A stretch of 64,000 nucleotides of DNA from an uncultured Rhizobium sp. (GCA_945952415.1 CAMFIF010000003.1:186001-250000), one strand, 5' to 3'; shown: positions 37,899 through 46,337, counted from the first letter of the stretch. Translations and numbers: made by a program. The notes: generated from the sequence alone by a model not told the origin.

Positions 37899-38762
37899 AT
37901 GGCATTCTGGAAAGGATGGAAGAAGCGCATCCGCAAGAGACGAAACGCCCTCGTCCGCCGCTTCTTCGAGACCCGCTACGGGCGCGAGCTTCTGGTCAAT
38001 GCCCTGCCGGAACGGGTGCTCGAGATGACCACCGATTGCGGCGATCACGTGCTGACCTTCTCCCCCCATGATTATATCGGCCGCAAGGTTTACCGGAAGG
38101 GCGCTTTCGAGCGGGCGGCCATTCCTCGCCTGCGGTCGGTGCTCGAGGCGGAGGGGATTTCCCTAGCCGGCACCGTTCTTCTGGAACTCGGCGGCAATAT
38201 CGGCACCCAGACCATCTACTGGGCGCGCGAAGATCTCTTCCGGCGCATCGTCTCGGTGGAGCCCGATCCCCGCAATTTCGATCTGCTAAGGCGCAATATT
38301 GCCCGCAACGACCTTTTGGCGATGGTGGATCTCGTCCATGTGGCGGCGGGGGAAACGGAAGGCCGGATCGATTTTTTCCAGAACCCCGACAATCACGGCA
38401 AGAGCTCGGCGCTCCGCTCGTCGCGGAAGGACCGGAAGATCGAGGTGCCCGTCCGCCCTGTCTCGGCTATTCTCGAAGATCTGGGCATCGCACCCTCCGA
38501 AATCGGGCTGATCTGGATGGATATCGAGGGCTATGAGCCAGTCGCCTGCCGTTCCATGCGGCCGTTGCTGGAGCGCGGTACGCCGCTTTACATGGAATTC
38601 TCGCCCGCCTTTTATGGGGCGGATGCGGAAGCTTTCCGCACGGCCCTGGGCAAAACCCATGCCCGTGCCTTTCTCTTTGTGGAAGACGAGCCCGTGCGAT
38701 CGCTCGCCGTTGAGGCGCTGCCCCTCGATATCGGCCAGTATGACGTGCTGCTCCTGCCCTGA
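37899..38762 (+). CDS. FkbM family SAM-dependent methyltransferase
   Basis: A 287-residue class I methyltransferase. The SAM site is LLELGGNIGTQTIYWA (about residues 93-108), followed by SVEPDPRNFDLLRRNI and later the FkbM block ILEDLGIAPSEIGLIWMDIEGYE. FkbM proteins O-methylate sugars or polyketides and are frequent in surface polysaccharide loci. A basic N-terminus (WKGWKKRIRKRRN) could bind the membrane surface. It is separated from the following globin gene by about 105 bases. Confidence 0.87.
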   Translation: MAFWKGWKKRIRKRRNALVRRFFETRYGRELLVNALPERVLEMTTDCGDHVLTFSPHDYIGRKVYRKGAFERAAIPRLRSVLEAEGISLAGTVLLELGGNIGTQTIYWAREDLFRRIVSVEPDPRNFDLLRRNIARNDLLAMVDLVHVAAGETEGRIDFFQNPDNHGKSSALRSSRKDRKIEVPVRPVSAILEDLGIAPSEIGLIWMDIEGYEPVACRSMRPLLERGTPLYMEFSPAFYGADAEAFRTALGKTHARAFLFVEDEPVRSLAVEALPLDIGQYDVLLLP

Positions 38763-38867
38763 GCGGGGGACAGTTGAGACGGCCAAACGCCGCAGTTCCC
38801 CAAATGGTTCTTGCGGAAACGGTCGCCGAGGCTCACAAATCCCGCCCATTCTACGAGGAGATTCGTG

Positions 38868-39257
38868 ATGGCGGACGCCACGATCACCCTTTTCGAGGCC
38901 ATTGGCGGCGAACGGACCATCCGCGCGCTGACGAGGCGCTTCTATGACCTCATGGACACGCTGCCCGAGGCAGCCGCCTGCCGCGCGGTGCATCCGAAGG
39001 ACATGACCGGATCGGAGGAAAAGCTGACGGAATATCTGATCGGCTATCTCGGTGGCCCGCCCGTCTATGTGGAGAAATACGGCCATCCGCGCCTTCGGGC
39101 CCGCCATTTCGTCGCGGAAATCGGTCCGGCGGAGCGGGATGGCTGGATTCTCTGCTTCCGCAGGGCGCTGGACGAGACCGTGTCCCACGAAAAGCTGCGC
39201 GACATCATCTGGCAGCCCATCGAGCGGCTCGCCTTTCACATGCAGAACCGGGAGTAG
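38868..39257 (+). CDS. Truncated haemoglobin (group II-like)
   Basis: A 129-residue globin of the 2-over-2 fold. LFEAIGGERTIRALTRRFYDLM matches the A-B helices with the distal Tyr region, and VEKYGHPRLRARHFVAEIG contains the proximal His region before helix G (GWILCFRRALDE). Such proteins bind O2 or NO and help detoxify nitric oxide or manage low oxygen. The start is at MADATIT with GAGGAGA upstream. The next gene begins four bases after its stop. Confidence 0.88.
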   Translation: MADATITLFEAIGGERTIRALTRRFYDLMDTLPEAAACRAVHPKDMTGSEEKLTEYLIGYLGGPPVYVEKYGHPRLRARHFVAEIGPAERDGWILCFRRALDETVSHEKLRDIIWQPIERLAFHMQNRE

Positions 39258-39261
39258 CGCG

Positions 39262-39630
39262 ATGATCGAAAGAAACAGCCTCGGCGACCGGCTCACACTT
39301 GCGGCCGCGGGCCTGATCGGCCTTGCAGGTGTGGCCCTTTCCGCCGCCGCCGCCCATATGCCCGATCCGCGCTTTCTCGCCCAGGCAGGTCTTCTCTGCC
39401 TGGCCCATGGCCCGGCGCTGCTGGCAATCCGGGGTTTTCCGCTCCGGCTCGGGCGGCTTGCCGCAGCCCTGATGACGCTCGGCGTCTTTCTCTTCACCGC
39501 CGACATGCTGATGCGCGAGTTTGCCGGCACGGCCCTTTTCCCCCGCGCCGCGCCGACCGGCGGAACCATGATCATGGCCGGCTGGCTGACGGTCTTTGCC
39601 GGCGCGCTGATACCGCGCGGGAGCGCCTGA
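39262..39630 (+). CDS. Small DUF423-like inner-membrane protein
   Basis: A 122-residue protein with four hydrophobic segments: LAAAGLIGLAGVALSAAAAH, FLAQAGLLCLAHGPALL, LAAALMTLGVFLFTADML and MIMAGWLTVFAGALI. The size and the AAHM-F-H-ALL arrangement match the DUF423 family of unknown function. GGGAG lies before the ATG. It is close behind the globin gene and probably co-transcribed. Confidence 0.75.
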   Translation: MIERNSLGDRLTLAAAGLIGLAGVALSAAAAHMPDPRFLAQAGLLCLAHGPALLAIRGFPLRLGRLAAALMTLGVFLFTADMLMREFAGTALFPRAAPTGGTMIMAGWLTVFAGALIPRGSA

Positions 39631-39635
39631 GGCGC

Positions 39636-40025
39636 TCAGCGCCCCTGCCGGTCGCGCATTTCCTGAAGGGCCCGGTCAAGGCTCGATTTCGAACCGTTCC
39701 GGAGCGGCACGAAGGTCTTGCCGAATTTCTTGCAGCCCGTCTTCACCCGAAGGCAGGCATCGTGGCTGATACAGTCGATCGGGCAGAAAACGCAGTCCAC
39801 CGAGGGCAGCACCGTATCGATGCGGCTGACCGCCTCGCGCAATCCGCCATCGTGATGGATGAGCTCCGCCCCATGGGCGCTGGCGATTTCGCGCAAATGC
39901 GCGACCTGGCAATCGCGCCCGCCGACATAGAGAAAACTGCGGATGGGCCGAACCTCGCCACCCGTTCGGGCCTCCCCCGCCCCGCTTCCCGTCTTCTGCC
40001 GGTTTCCCTTTCGCTTCGCTGCCAC
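39636..40025 (-). CDS. DUF2325 family Cys-rich protein
   Basis: A 129-residue protein. After a basic N-terminal ~25 residues comes the DUF2325 domain: FLYVGGRDCQVAHLREIA, AELIHHDGGLRE, then a cysteine cluster in VDCVFCPIDCISHDAC and TGC, ending FVPLRNGSKSSLDRAL. Six Cys residues suggest a metal or iron-sulfur site. I place the start at the GTG of VAAKRKG because AGGAG lies about nine bases upstream and the frame further upstream looks non-coding; an ATG in another frame lies between. The function is unknown. It converges on the DUF423 gene. Confidence 0.7.
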   Translation of the reverse strand: MAAKRKGNRQKTGSGAGEARTGGEVRPIRSFLYVGGRDCQVAHLREIASAHGAELIHHDGGLREAVSRIDTVLPSVDCVFCPIDCISHDACLRVKTGCKKFGKTFVPLRNGSKSSLDRALQEMRDRQGR

Positions 40026-40440
40026 GACATGCTTCTCCTGTTGAGCGTTGCGGCACGCTACAAAACATGAGTTTTCGAGTAAAGTATAAATATGAATTTT
40101 CCGCTCATGTTTTTTCGGCCAGCCTGGACGCCACCAGCGCCGCTGTCCGCCCGTTACGAAGCCGCGAAAACCGGACGACAGCCCTCCTGCTGCAACGCAC
40201 CAAAATGAGTTGACACGACTGAACAAGTAGACATTTCTAAGATATTGATCTTGTGAAACGATCCGCAGAATACGGACCTATTGTGCGCCGCACCCGCACC
40301 CCTCTTTTCCGCCCCCTCCGGCTAAGCCCCTCAAGGCAAAGCCAAAAAAGTCCTCGGCGCCGAAATTTTACCGTTTGATAAATAAATTTTTTGCGCTACC
40401 GTTCGCCTCACAGTGCGTTACTAAAAAAGGGGAACCACCA
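40026..40440. other. Intergenic regulatory region upstream of preT
   Basis: About 415 bases between divergent genes. The DUF2325 gene reads left and preTA right. Near the preT side lies a RutR-like box (listed separately). A TTGACA hexamer occurs at about 40210 but lacks a well-spaced -10. No small gene with a ribosome site was found. Confidence 0.5.
40367..40382. promoter_or_regulatory. Weak RutR-like operator upstream of preT
   Basis: TTTACCGTTTGATAAA agrees with the E. coli RutR consensus TTGACCA-NN-TGGTCAA at 10 of 14 fixed positions and shares its left half TTTACC with the better site at 46570. It lies about 60 bases before the preT ATG, a sensible place for repression. The match alone is weak; the shared half-site and the pathway make it worth listing. 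Confidence 0.4.
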
Positions 40441-41793
40441 ATGGGACGACTGGCACCGGGTATCACTTCAGGCCGCCTCAGCGCTGCCGATTACGACGCC
40501 AATTTTTCCGATCTGCATCCGCCGCTCGACAAGCATGAGGCGCTGGTCGCCTCCGATCGCTGCTATTTCTGCCACGACGCGCCGTGCATGACGGCCTGTC
40601 CGACCGCGATCGACATTCCGCTCTTCATCCGGCAGATCTCGACGAGCAATCCGCTGGGTGCGGCCCGCACCATCTTCGACCAGAACATTCTGGGCGGCAT
40701 GTGCGCCCGCGTCTGTCCCACCGAAACGCTCTGCGAGCAGGCCTGCGTGCGCAACACGGCGGAAGAGCGCCCCGTGGAAATCGGCCGCCTGCAGCGCTAT
40801 GCCACCGATACTGCGATGGAGCGCGGCGTCCAGTTCTACAAGCGGGCAGCCTCCACGGGCAAGAAGATCGCCGTCGTCGGCGCCGGTCCGGCAGGCCTTG
40901 CCGCTGCCCATCGCCTGTCCCTCCACGGCCATGACGTGGTGATCTTCGAAGCCCGCGAAAAATCCGGCGGCCTCAACGAATATGGCATCGCTACCTACAA
41001 GTCGACCGGCGACTTCGCCCAGGACGAGGTGAACTACATTCTCTCCATCGGCGGCATCGAGGTGCGGAACGGCCAGAAGCTTGGTCGCGACTTCACGCTT
41101 GCCGACCTGCAGGCCAATTATGATGCGGTCTTCCTGGGCATCGGCCTTGCGGGCGTCAACGGTCTCGGCGTGGAAGGTGAAAACCTCGAAGGCGTCGAGG
41201 ATGCGGTCGATTTCATCGCCGGCCTGCGCCAGGCGAAGGACAAGGCCAGCGTCGCCGTCGGCCGTTCGGTCGTGGTCCTCGGCGGCGGCATGACCGCCAT
41301 CGACGCGGCCGTCCAGGCAAAGCTCCTCGGCGCGGAAGAGGTGACCATCGCCTATCGCCGCGGCAAGGAAAACATGAACGCCTCCGAATTCGAGCAGGAT
41401 CTGGCTGCCTCCAAGGGCGTCACCATCCGCCACTGGCTGCAGCCGAAGCGCGTGCTCGGCGAAGGCGGCAAGGCAACGGCAATCGAGCTCGAATATACGG
41501 CGCTCAGCGCCAACGGGCTGGCCGGCACCGGCGAAACGGTGACGATCCGCGCCGATCAGGTGCTGAAGGCCATCGGCCAGACCTTCGAGGCAGACGGCCT
41601 CAACGGTCTCGACATCCGCGGCGGCCGCATTGCCATCGATGCGGAAGGCCGCACCTCCCTGCCCAAGGTCTGGGCCGGCGGCGACTGCGTCAAGCTCGGC
41701 GAGGACCTGACCGTCACCTCGGTCGCGCAGGGGCGCGATGCCGCAGAATCCATCACCCGTGCGCTTGTCGGCGCGGCCCGCACCGCAGCCTGA
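40441..41793 (+). CDS. preT: NAD(P)-dependent dihydropyrimidine dehydrogenase, PreT subunit
   Basis: A 450-residue flavoprotein that feeds electrons from NAD(P)H to PreA for reduction of uracil or thymine, the first step of reductive pyrimidine breakdown. The N-terminal part carries two cysteine sets (41, 44, 49, 53 and 88, 92, 98, 102) for iron-sulfur clusters as in GltD/PreT. FAD and NAD(P) Rossmann motifs are VVGAGPAGLAAA (about 145-156) and VLGGGMTAIDAA (near 280). The end, KVWAGGDCVKLGEDLTVTSV, is the FAD lid of the family. GGGGAA precedes the ATG. preA follows after 21 bases. Confidence 0.95.
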   Translation: MGRLAPGITSGRLSAADYDANFSDLHPPLDKHEALVASDRCYFCHDAPCMTACPTAIDIPLFIRQISTSNPLGAARTIFDQNILGGMCARVCPTETLCEQACVRNTAEERPVEIGRLQRYATDTAMERGVQFYKRAASTGKKIAVVGAGPAGLAAAHRLSLHGHDVVIFEAREKSGGLNEYGIATYKSTGDFAQDEVNYILSIGGIEVRNGQKLGRDFTLADLQANYDAVFLGIGLAGVNGLGVEGENLEGVEDAVDFIAGLRQAKDKASVAVGRSVVVLGGGMTAIDAAVQAKLLGAEEVTIAYRRGKENMNASEFEQDLAASKGVTIRHWLQPKRVLGEGGKATAIELEYTALSANGLAGTGETVTIRADQVLKAIGQTFEADGLNGLDIRGGRIAIDAEGRTSLPKVWAGGDCVKLGEDLTVTSVAQGRDAAESITRALVGAARTAA

Positions 41794-41814
41794 TGCCAAG
41801 GAGAGGAATAGACC

Positions 41815-43131
41815 ATGGCTGATCTTCGCAATAACTTCGTTGGCATCAAGTCTCCCAACCCCTTCTGGCTGGCCTCGGCGCCGCCGACCGACAAGGCCTA
41901 CAATGTCGAGCGTGCCTTCAAGGCCGGCTGGGGCGGTGTCGTCTGGAAGACGCTGGGCTCGGAAGGCCCGCCGGTCGTCAACGTCAACGGCCCGCGCTAC
42001 GGCGCGATCTGGGGCGCCGACCGCCGCCTGCTCGGCTTGAACAACATCGAGCTGATCACCGACCGCCCGCTTCAGGTGAACCTTCAGGAAATGAAGCAGG
42101 TGAAGATGAACTGGCCGGACCGGGCACTGATCGCCTCGATCATGGTGCCCTGCGTCGAGGAAGAGTGGAAGGCCATCCTGCCGCTCGTCGAGGAAACCGG
42201 CGCCGACGGCATCGAGCTGAACTTCGGCTGTCCGCACGGCATGTCCGAGCGCGGCATGGGCGCCGCGGTCGGCCAGGTGCCGGAATATATCGAGATGGTC
42301 GTGCGCTGGTGCAAGCAGTACACGCGCATGCCCGTCATCACCAAGCTGACGCCCAACATCACCGATATCCGCAAGCCCGCCCGCGCCGCCAAGGCCGGCG
42401 GCACGGATGCGGTGTCGCTGATCAACACGATCAACTCCATCGTCTCGGTCGATCTCGACAGCTTCGCGCCGAGCCCGACGGTGGATGGCAAGGGCACCCA
42501 TGGCGGCTATTGCGGCCCGGCAGTCAAGCCGATCGCGCTCAACATGGTGGCCGAAATCGCCCGCGATCCGGAAACCTACGGCCTGCCGATCTCCGGCATC
42601 GGCGGCGTGACCACCTGGCGCGATGCGGCCGAATTCCTGGCGCTTGGCGCCGGCAACGTGCAGGTCTGCACCGCTGCCATGACCTACGGCTTCAAGATCG
42701 TTCAGGAAATGATCTCCGGCCTCTCCGACTGGATGGATTCCAAGGGCCACCGCACGCTCGACGATATCACCGGCCGCGCCGTGCCCAATGTCACCGACTG
42801 GCAGTATCTCAACCTCAACTACGTGGCCAAGGCGCATATCGATCAGGACGCCTGCATCAAGTGCGGCCGCTGCCACATTGCCTGCGAGGACACCTCGCAC
42901 CAGGCAATCACCCACCTCGTGAACGGCGTCCGCCATTTCGAAGTGAAGGAAGAGGAATGCGTCGGCTGCAATCTCTGCGTCAATGTCTGCCCGGTCGAGA
43001 ACTGCATCACCATGGTGCCGCTCGCCGCTGGCGCCCTTGACCAGCGCACCGGCCGGACCGTCGATCCGAACTATGCCAACTGGACGACCCATCCGAACAA
43101 CCCGATGGCGCAGCGTCAGGCCGCCGAATAA
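41815..43131 (+). CDS. preA: NAD-dependent dihydropyrimidine dehydrogenase, PreA subunit
   Basis: A 438-residue catalytic subunit. The TIM barrel resembles dihydroorotate dehydrogenase (KTLGSEGPPVVNVNGPRYG; NFGCPHGMSERGMGAAVGQ with the active-site Cys loop; ISGIGGVTTWRDA for FMN phosphate). A C-terminal ferredoxin domain has two CxxCxxC clusters, CIKCGRCHIAC and CVGCNLCVNVCPVENC. With PreT it reduces uracil and thymine to dihydro forms, which the dihydropyrimidinase (48667) and hydrolase (46722) then open and decarbamoylate. A strong terminator follows. Confidence 0.96.
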   Translation: MADLRNNFVGIKSPNPFWLASAPPTDKAYNVERAFKAGWGGVVWKTLGSEGPPVVNVNGPRYGAIWGADRRLLGLNNIELITDRPLQVNLQEMKQVKMNWPDRALIASIMVPCVEEEWKAILPLVEETGADGIELNFGCPHGMSERGMGAAVGQVPEYIEMVVRWCKQYTRMPVITKLTPNITDIRKPARAAKAGGTDAVSLINTINSIVSVDLDSFAPSPTVDGKGTHGGYCGPAVKPIALNMVAEIARDPETYGLPISGIGGVTTWRDAAEFLALGAGNVQVCTAAMTYGFKIVQEMISGLSDWMDSKGHRTLDDITGRAVPNVTDWQYLNLNYVAKAHIDQDACIKCGRCHIACEDTSHQAITHLVNGVRHFEVKEEECVGCNLCVNVCPVENCITMVPLAAGALDQRTGRTVDPNYANWTTHPNNPMAQRQAAE

Positions 43132-43155
43132 GACTTCCCTCCGGCAACTGGACGA

Positions 43156-43193
43156 GGGCCGGCCCCGAAACGGGGTCCGGCCCTTTCTTTTTC
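43156..43193 (+). terminator. Rho-independent terminator after preTA
   Basis: A long inverted repeat with arms GGGCCGG and CCGGCCC plus an inner CCCC/GGGG stem around GAAA, followed by a T-rich tail, 25 bases after the preA stop. Confidence 0.9.
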
Positions 43194-43451
43194 AGGGCAC
43201 CGAAATCGGACAGTTTCAGCAATCGGTAATCATGCCTCTCAACCGGGCGCTTACCCAAGCATTTGGGATGGCGTTAAAACTGTTATGTTAGCTTCATGGA
43301 CAGCGAGATACGGGCAAGACCCGTCGGCGGGCCGGAATTCAGGCGGCCCACCCGGTGGCGGACAGGATGACCGCCACGCGATGCGATGTTTCCCAGAAAA
43401 ACAACAAGAAGAAACGGCTGCCCGAAGCGGCGCCGAAAACAGGAGCAGACC

Positions 43452-43682
43452 ATGAGCCTTTCGCTGAACAAGACCGATGATTGCCTTCACACCGCCGCCG
43501 AGCTGCGCCGCCAGCGCGGCTACACCATCACCGACCTCGCCGAGACCTGCGGCCTGACCGAGCAGGAAATCGCGCGGATTGAAGCCGGTGAGGTTGTGGC
43601 GGTTCCCTATCTGGTGCGCATCGCCGCAGCCCTGCGCTTTCCGGTCAATTCCTTCCGGGAATATAACCGCCTCAGCGCCTGA
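43452..43682 (+). CDS. Small XRE-type helix-turn-helix protein
   Basis: A 76-residue protein made almost wholly of one Cro/C1-like HTH: TAAELRRQRGYTITDLAETCGLTEQEIARIEAGEVVAVPYLVRIAAAL. The recognition helix EQEIARIEAG is typical. The start MSLSLNK is chosen over an upstream Arg/Lys-rich frame start at 43386; AGGAG lies about nine bases before it. It is monocistronic: a terminator lies on both sides. The target is unknown; there is no toxin or restriction partner next to it. Confidence 0.78.
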   Translation: MSLSLNKTDDCLHTAAELRRQRGYTITDLAETCGLTEQEIARIEAGEVVAVPYLVRIAAALRFPVNSFREYNRLSA

Positions 43683-43712
43683 GCGCAGAAAGAACGACAA
43701 ATCCTCCCGCAG

Positions 43713-43741
43713 GGGCCCGGTGGAAGCGCCGGGCCCTTTTC
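43713..43741 (+). terminator. Rho-independent terminator after XRE gene
   Basis: Arms GGGCCCGG and CCGGGCCC enclose a TGGAAGCG-type loop and are followed by TTTT. It reaches the end of the convergent FMN reductase gene and may serve both. Confidence 0.85.
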
Positions 43742-44273
43742 ATTGCTCTGTCCTGGAAAGAAGAGAGTGCCGGAGCGCGCCCAGCGCCCCGTCGAGCGAA
43801 GCCCGGATTTCGGGATCGGCAAGCAGGCTTTCGGCGGTGGATTCGCGGTTGCGGATCGGAATGCGTCGCGACGCCGCCTCGACGACCGGGGCCGACATGG
43901 TGCGAAGGACGAGCCGCAACGCCGCTTCCGCCTCCACCGCATGGGGCGATACGTTGAGGAGCGCCACCGGCCGGCTGTCGAACTCTTCCGAACCCACCAG
44001 CCAGTCCAGCGCATTCTTGAACATGCCGGGAATGCCCCCGGCATATTCCGGGCAGGCGATGATCAGTGCATCAGCCGCGGCCGCCTGGCGCCGGAAGGCC
44101 ACCGCAACCTCCGGCAGGTTGTAATCGAGATCGGGGCTGAAGGGCGGCAGGCCGCCTATTCCGCGAAAAATCGAGATCTCCATTCCGGCGGGTGCCGCAT
44201 ATTTTGCCGCCTCCAGTATGGCCATGTTCAGCGAACGCGCCCGGAGGCTGCCGCAGAGCGCGAGGATCTGCAT
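43740..44273 (-). CDS. NADPH-dependent FMN reductase family protein
   Basis: A 177-residue flavodoxin-like reductase. The N-terminus has ILALCGSLRARSLNMAILEA (FMN phosphate loop GSLR-x5-N), the middle ALIIACPEYAGGIPGMFKNALDWLV is the conserved PEY-x6-LKNALDW block, and SRPVALLNVSP follows. It reduces FMN, quinones or metals using NADPH. ATG codons occur at 44279 and 44273; the second has AGGAAGGG at proper spacing. It stands alone. Confidence 0.87.
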   Translation of the reverse strand: MQILALCGSLRARSLNMAILEAAKYAAPAGMEISIFRGIGGLPPFSPDLDYNLPEVAVAFRRQAAAADALIIACPEYAGGIPGMFKNALDWLVGSEEFDSRPVALLNVSPHAVEAEAALRLVLRTMSAPVVEAASRRIPIRNRESTAESLLADPEIRASLDGALGALRHSLLSRTEQ

Positions 44274-44465
44274 GCGCATCCCTTCCTTGCCGGTTTCCGA
44301 TTCGGGAGGAAATTTATCGAAAGGACAAAAATCCGCATTCATATCGCCGTGATCGGGCGGCTAAGAGCGATTTCTTGGACCAAAATTGTGCTAGTCGCCA
44401 AATGGCTCTTTGCAAAATGGTAATTTAGATTTAGTTTATTTTCGAAATCTACAAGGGAAGAAAAC

Positions 44466-44651
44466 ATGGCCGTTTCCGTCAAGCTCTGCGCGAAAATCGA
44501 CCAGCGCCTGCGAGCGCTGGCAAAACAGCTGAATTGCAGCAATCACTGGCTCATGGTCGAGGCCATCACCCGTTTTGTCGAAGACGAGGAATCGCGCCTC
44601 AGCCACGGGCAAAAGCAGGAGGAGGTGCCCGCCCGCGCGCTGGCCGAATGA
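44466..44651 (+). CDS. Ribbon-helix-helix (CopG/Arc-type) small protein
   Basis: A 61-residue protein. MAVSVKLCAKIDQRLRALAKQLNCSNHWLMVEAITRFVEDEE fits an RHH fold: one beta strand, then two helices with a polar turn. Such proteins are usually antitoxins or DNA-binding autoregulators. AAGGGAAG precedes the ATG and the leader is AT-rich, as for a short real gene. No toxin (ParE/RelE-like) follows: the next gene is a DMT transporter after 100 bases. So it is an orphan. Confidence 0.7.
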   Translation: MAVSVKLCAKIDQRLRALAKQLNCSNHWLMVEAITRFVEDEESRLSHGQKQEEVPARALAE

Positions 44652-44753
44652 GGACCATGCCCGCGGGAGGCTGGACTTCGTGGGGCGAACCGGCTAGCGC
44701 TTGATGCGTCGCCCGTCCGTCCGGACGGCGCCGTCATTCCCCGAAGGTGCCCC

Positions 44754-45665
44754 ATGCAACAGGTCAGTTCCCCCTCGGACGTCAAGCGCGGCCGCGTTCT
44801 CGCCCATCTCGCCATGCTGCTCTTTGCAGCGCTGATTGCCGGCTCCTTTTCCTTCGGCGGTTTGGCGGCGCGGGCCATGGATACGGGCGTGCTGACCTTC
44901 CTGCGCTATGTGCTGACCATCCTTGTCATGGGCTTCCTCGCCTATGGCGTCTTCCGCCAGCCCTTTGCCTGGCCGCGGCAGTCCTGGCGCTTTCTGATCC
45001 TCGGCGGGCTGATCAGCTTCTACATGCTGACCATGTTCAAGGCGCTGGAATTCACGAGCCCCGTATCCACCGGCGCGGTCTTTACCCTTATGCCGCTGAT
45101 GAGCGCCGGCTTTGCCCTCCTCATCAACCGGCAGAAGACCCGCGCTGCGGTGCTGGTCAGCCTCGTCATTGCCGCCGCAGGCGCCGTATGGGTGATTTTC
45201 CGCGGTGATGTGAAGGCCATTCTCGCCTTCGATGTCGGCCGCGGGGAAATGATCTATTTCACCGGCGTGCTCGCCCACGCAATCTATGTGCCGCTGATCC
45301 GCACCTTCGACCGCGGCGAACATCCCGTCGTCTTCGGCTTCTGGGTCACTGTCTTTGCCACACTCTTCCTGACGGTGCGCGCAGCCCCCTATCTCGCCAG
45401 CGTCGATTATGCCGCGGTGCCGGCGCTGGTCTGGTGGTCGCTCGCCTATCTGGCGGTCGTCACGACGGCGATCACCTTCATGCTGCTGCAATTTGCCTCG
45501 ATGCGTCTGCCCGCCCCGAAGGTGCTGGCCTATGGCTATCTGACGCCCTCCTTCATCATTCTGCTCGAAGGCGTGCTCGGCCATGGCTGGGTCACGCTTC
45601 CGGTCGTCGCCGGCGCGCTGGTGACCGCGCTCGGTCTCGCCTGGATGGCGGCGCTGAAGGATTGA
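44754..45665 (+). CDS. DMT superfamily (EamA) transporter
   Basis: A 303-residue inner-membrane protein with about ten helices in two EamA repeats: FGGLAARAMDTGVLTFLRYV and SPVSTGAVFTLMPLMSAGFALL in the first, YFTGVLAHAIYVPLIR and FASMRLPAPKVLAYGYLTPSF in the second. Probable export of a metabolite. It converges on rutR, and its place inside the pyrimidine region is suggestive but not proof of a role there. Confidence 0.85.
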   Translation: MQQVSSPSDVKRGRVLAHLAMLLFAALIAGSFSFGGLAARAMDTGVLTFLRYVLTILVMGFLAYGVFRQPFAWPRQSWRFLILGGLISFYMLTMFKALEFTSPVSTGAVFTLMPLMSAGFALLINRQKTRAAVLVSLVIAAAGAVWVIFRGDVKAILAFDVGRGEMIYFTGVLAHAIYVPLIRTFDRGEHPVVFGFWVTVFATLFLTVRAAPYLASVDYAAVPALVWWSLAYLAVVTTAITFMLLQFASMRLPAPKVLAYGYLTPSFIILLEGVLGHGWVTLPVVAGALVTALGLAWMAALKD

Positions 45666-45674
45666 GAAGCGGGA

Positions 45675-46337
45675 TCAGGCCTTCCGCTTCACGGCCAGGC
45701 CATTGAGGAAGAGCTGCTCCAGGTGACGGGCGGCATCGTCGAAGCGCCCCTCGCCCGCCTGGTCCTGCCCGAGAACCGCGCGCACCTGCACGTCGAAGTC
45801 GGCATAGTGCTGGGTCGTCGACCAGATCGAGAAGATCAGGTGGTAGGGATCGCATTTGGCGATCTTGCCCGCCCGCGCCCAGGTGCGGATAACCTCCGCC
45901 TTCTCATCCACCAATGCCTTCAGCGGCCCCTTGAGCTCATCCTCGATATGGGGCGCCCCTTGCAGGATTTCATTGGCGAAAAGCCGGCTTTCCCGGGGGA
46001 AATCCCGCGCCATTTCCAGCTTGCGGCGAATGTAGGAGCGGATTTCCTGCTCCGGATCTCCCTCCGCATCGAAGGCCCTCAGCGGATCGAGCCAGGTCTG
46101 CAGGACCCGGTCGATCAGCGCCCGGTGGATCGCTTCCTTGGTCCGGAAATAGTAGAGCAGATTTGGCTTCGACATGCCCGCCACCTCGGCGATTTGGTCG
46201 ATCGTCGTGCCGCGAAAGCCATGCTGGGAAAACACATCCAGAGCCGCAGACAGGATCTGCTCTTCCTTCTCTTCCTGAATGCGCGTGCGGCGCAGCGTAC
46301 GTGCGGCGCGCGGCGCGACAATCCCGGTTTCTTCCAT
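45675..46337 (-). CDS. rutR: TetR-family regulator RutR
   Basis: A 220-residue regulator closely resembling E. coli RutR across its length: EEQILSAALDVFSQHGFRGT, IAEVAGMSKPNLLYYFRTKEA (HTH), WLDPLRAF, RRKLEMARDFPRESRLFANE, ALVDEKAEVI, and LIFSIWSTTQHYADF near the C-terminus. RutR binds uracil/thymine and controls pyrimidine catabolism. The start MEETGIV is favoured because AGGAAGAGG lies upstream; an ATG at 46370 would add 11 residues with no ribosome site. It is divergent from the hydrolase gene, with a RutR-like box between them. Confidence 0.92.
   Translation of the reverse strand: MEETGIVAPRAARTLRRTRIQEEKEEQILSAALDVFSQHGFRGTTIDQIAEVAGMSKPNLLYYFRTKEAIHRALIDRVLQTWLDPLRAFDAEGDPEQEIRSYIRRKLEMARDFPRESRLFANEILQGAPHIEDELKGPLKALVDEKAEVIRTWARAGKIAKCDPYHLIFSIWSTTQHYADFDVQVRAVLGQDQAGEGRFDDAARHLEQLFLNGLAVKRKA

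Noticed and set aside
40246-40259. Half FNR-type site (TTGATCTTGTGAAA) upstream of preT
   Set aside because: Only the left half matches; the right half agrees at three of five positions, which is expected by chance.
43452-44651. XRE and RHH small proteins as parts of one toxin-antitoxin module
   Set aside because: They are separated by a terminator and an oppositely oriented FMN reductase gene, and no toxin-like gene is present.
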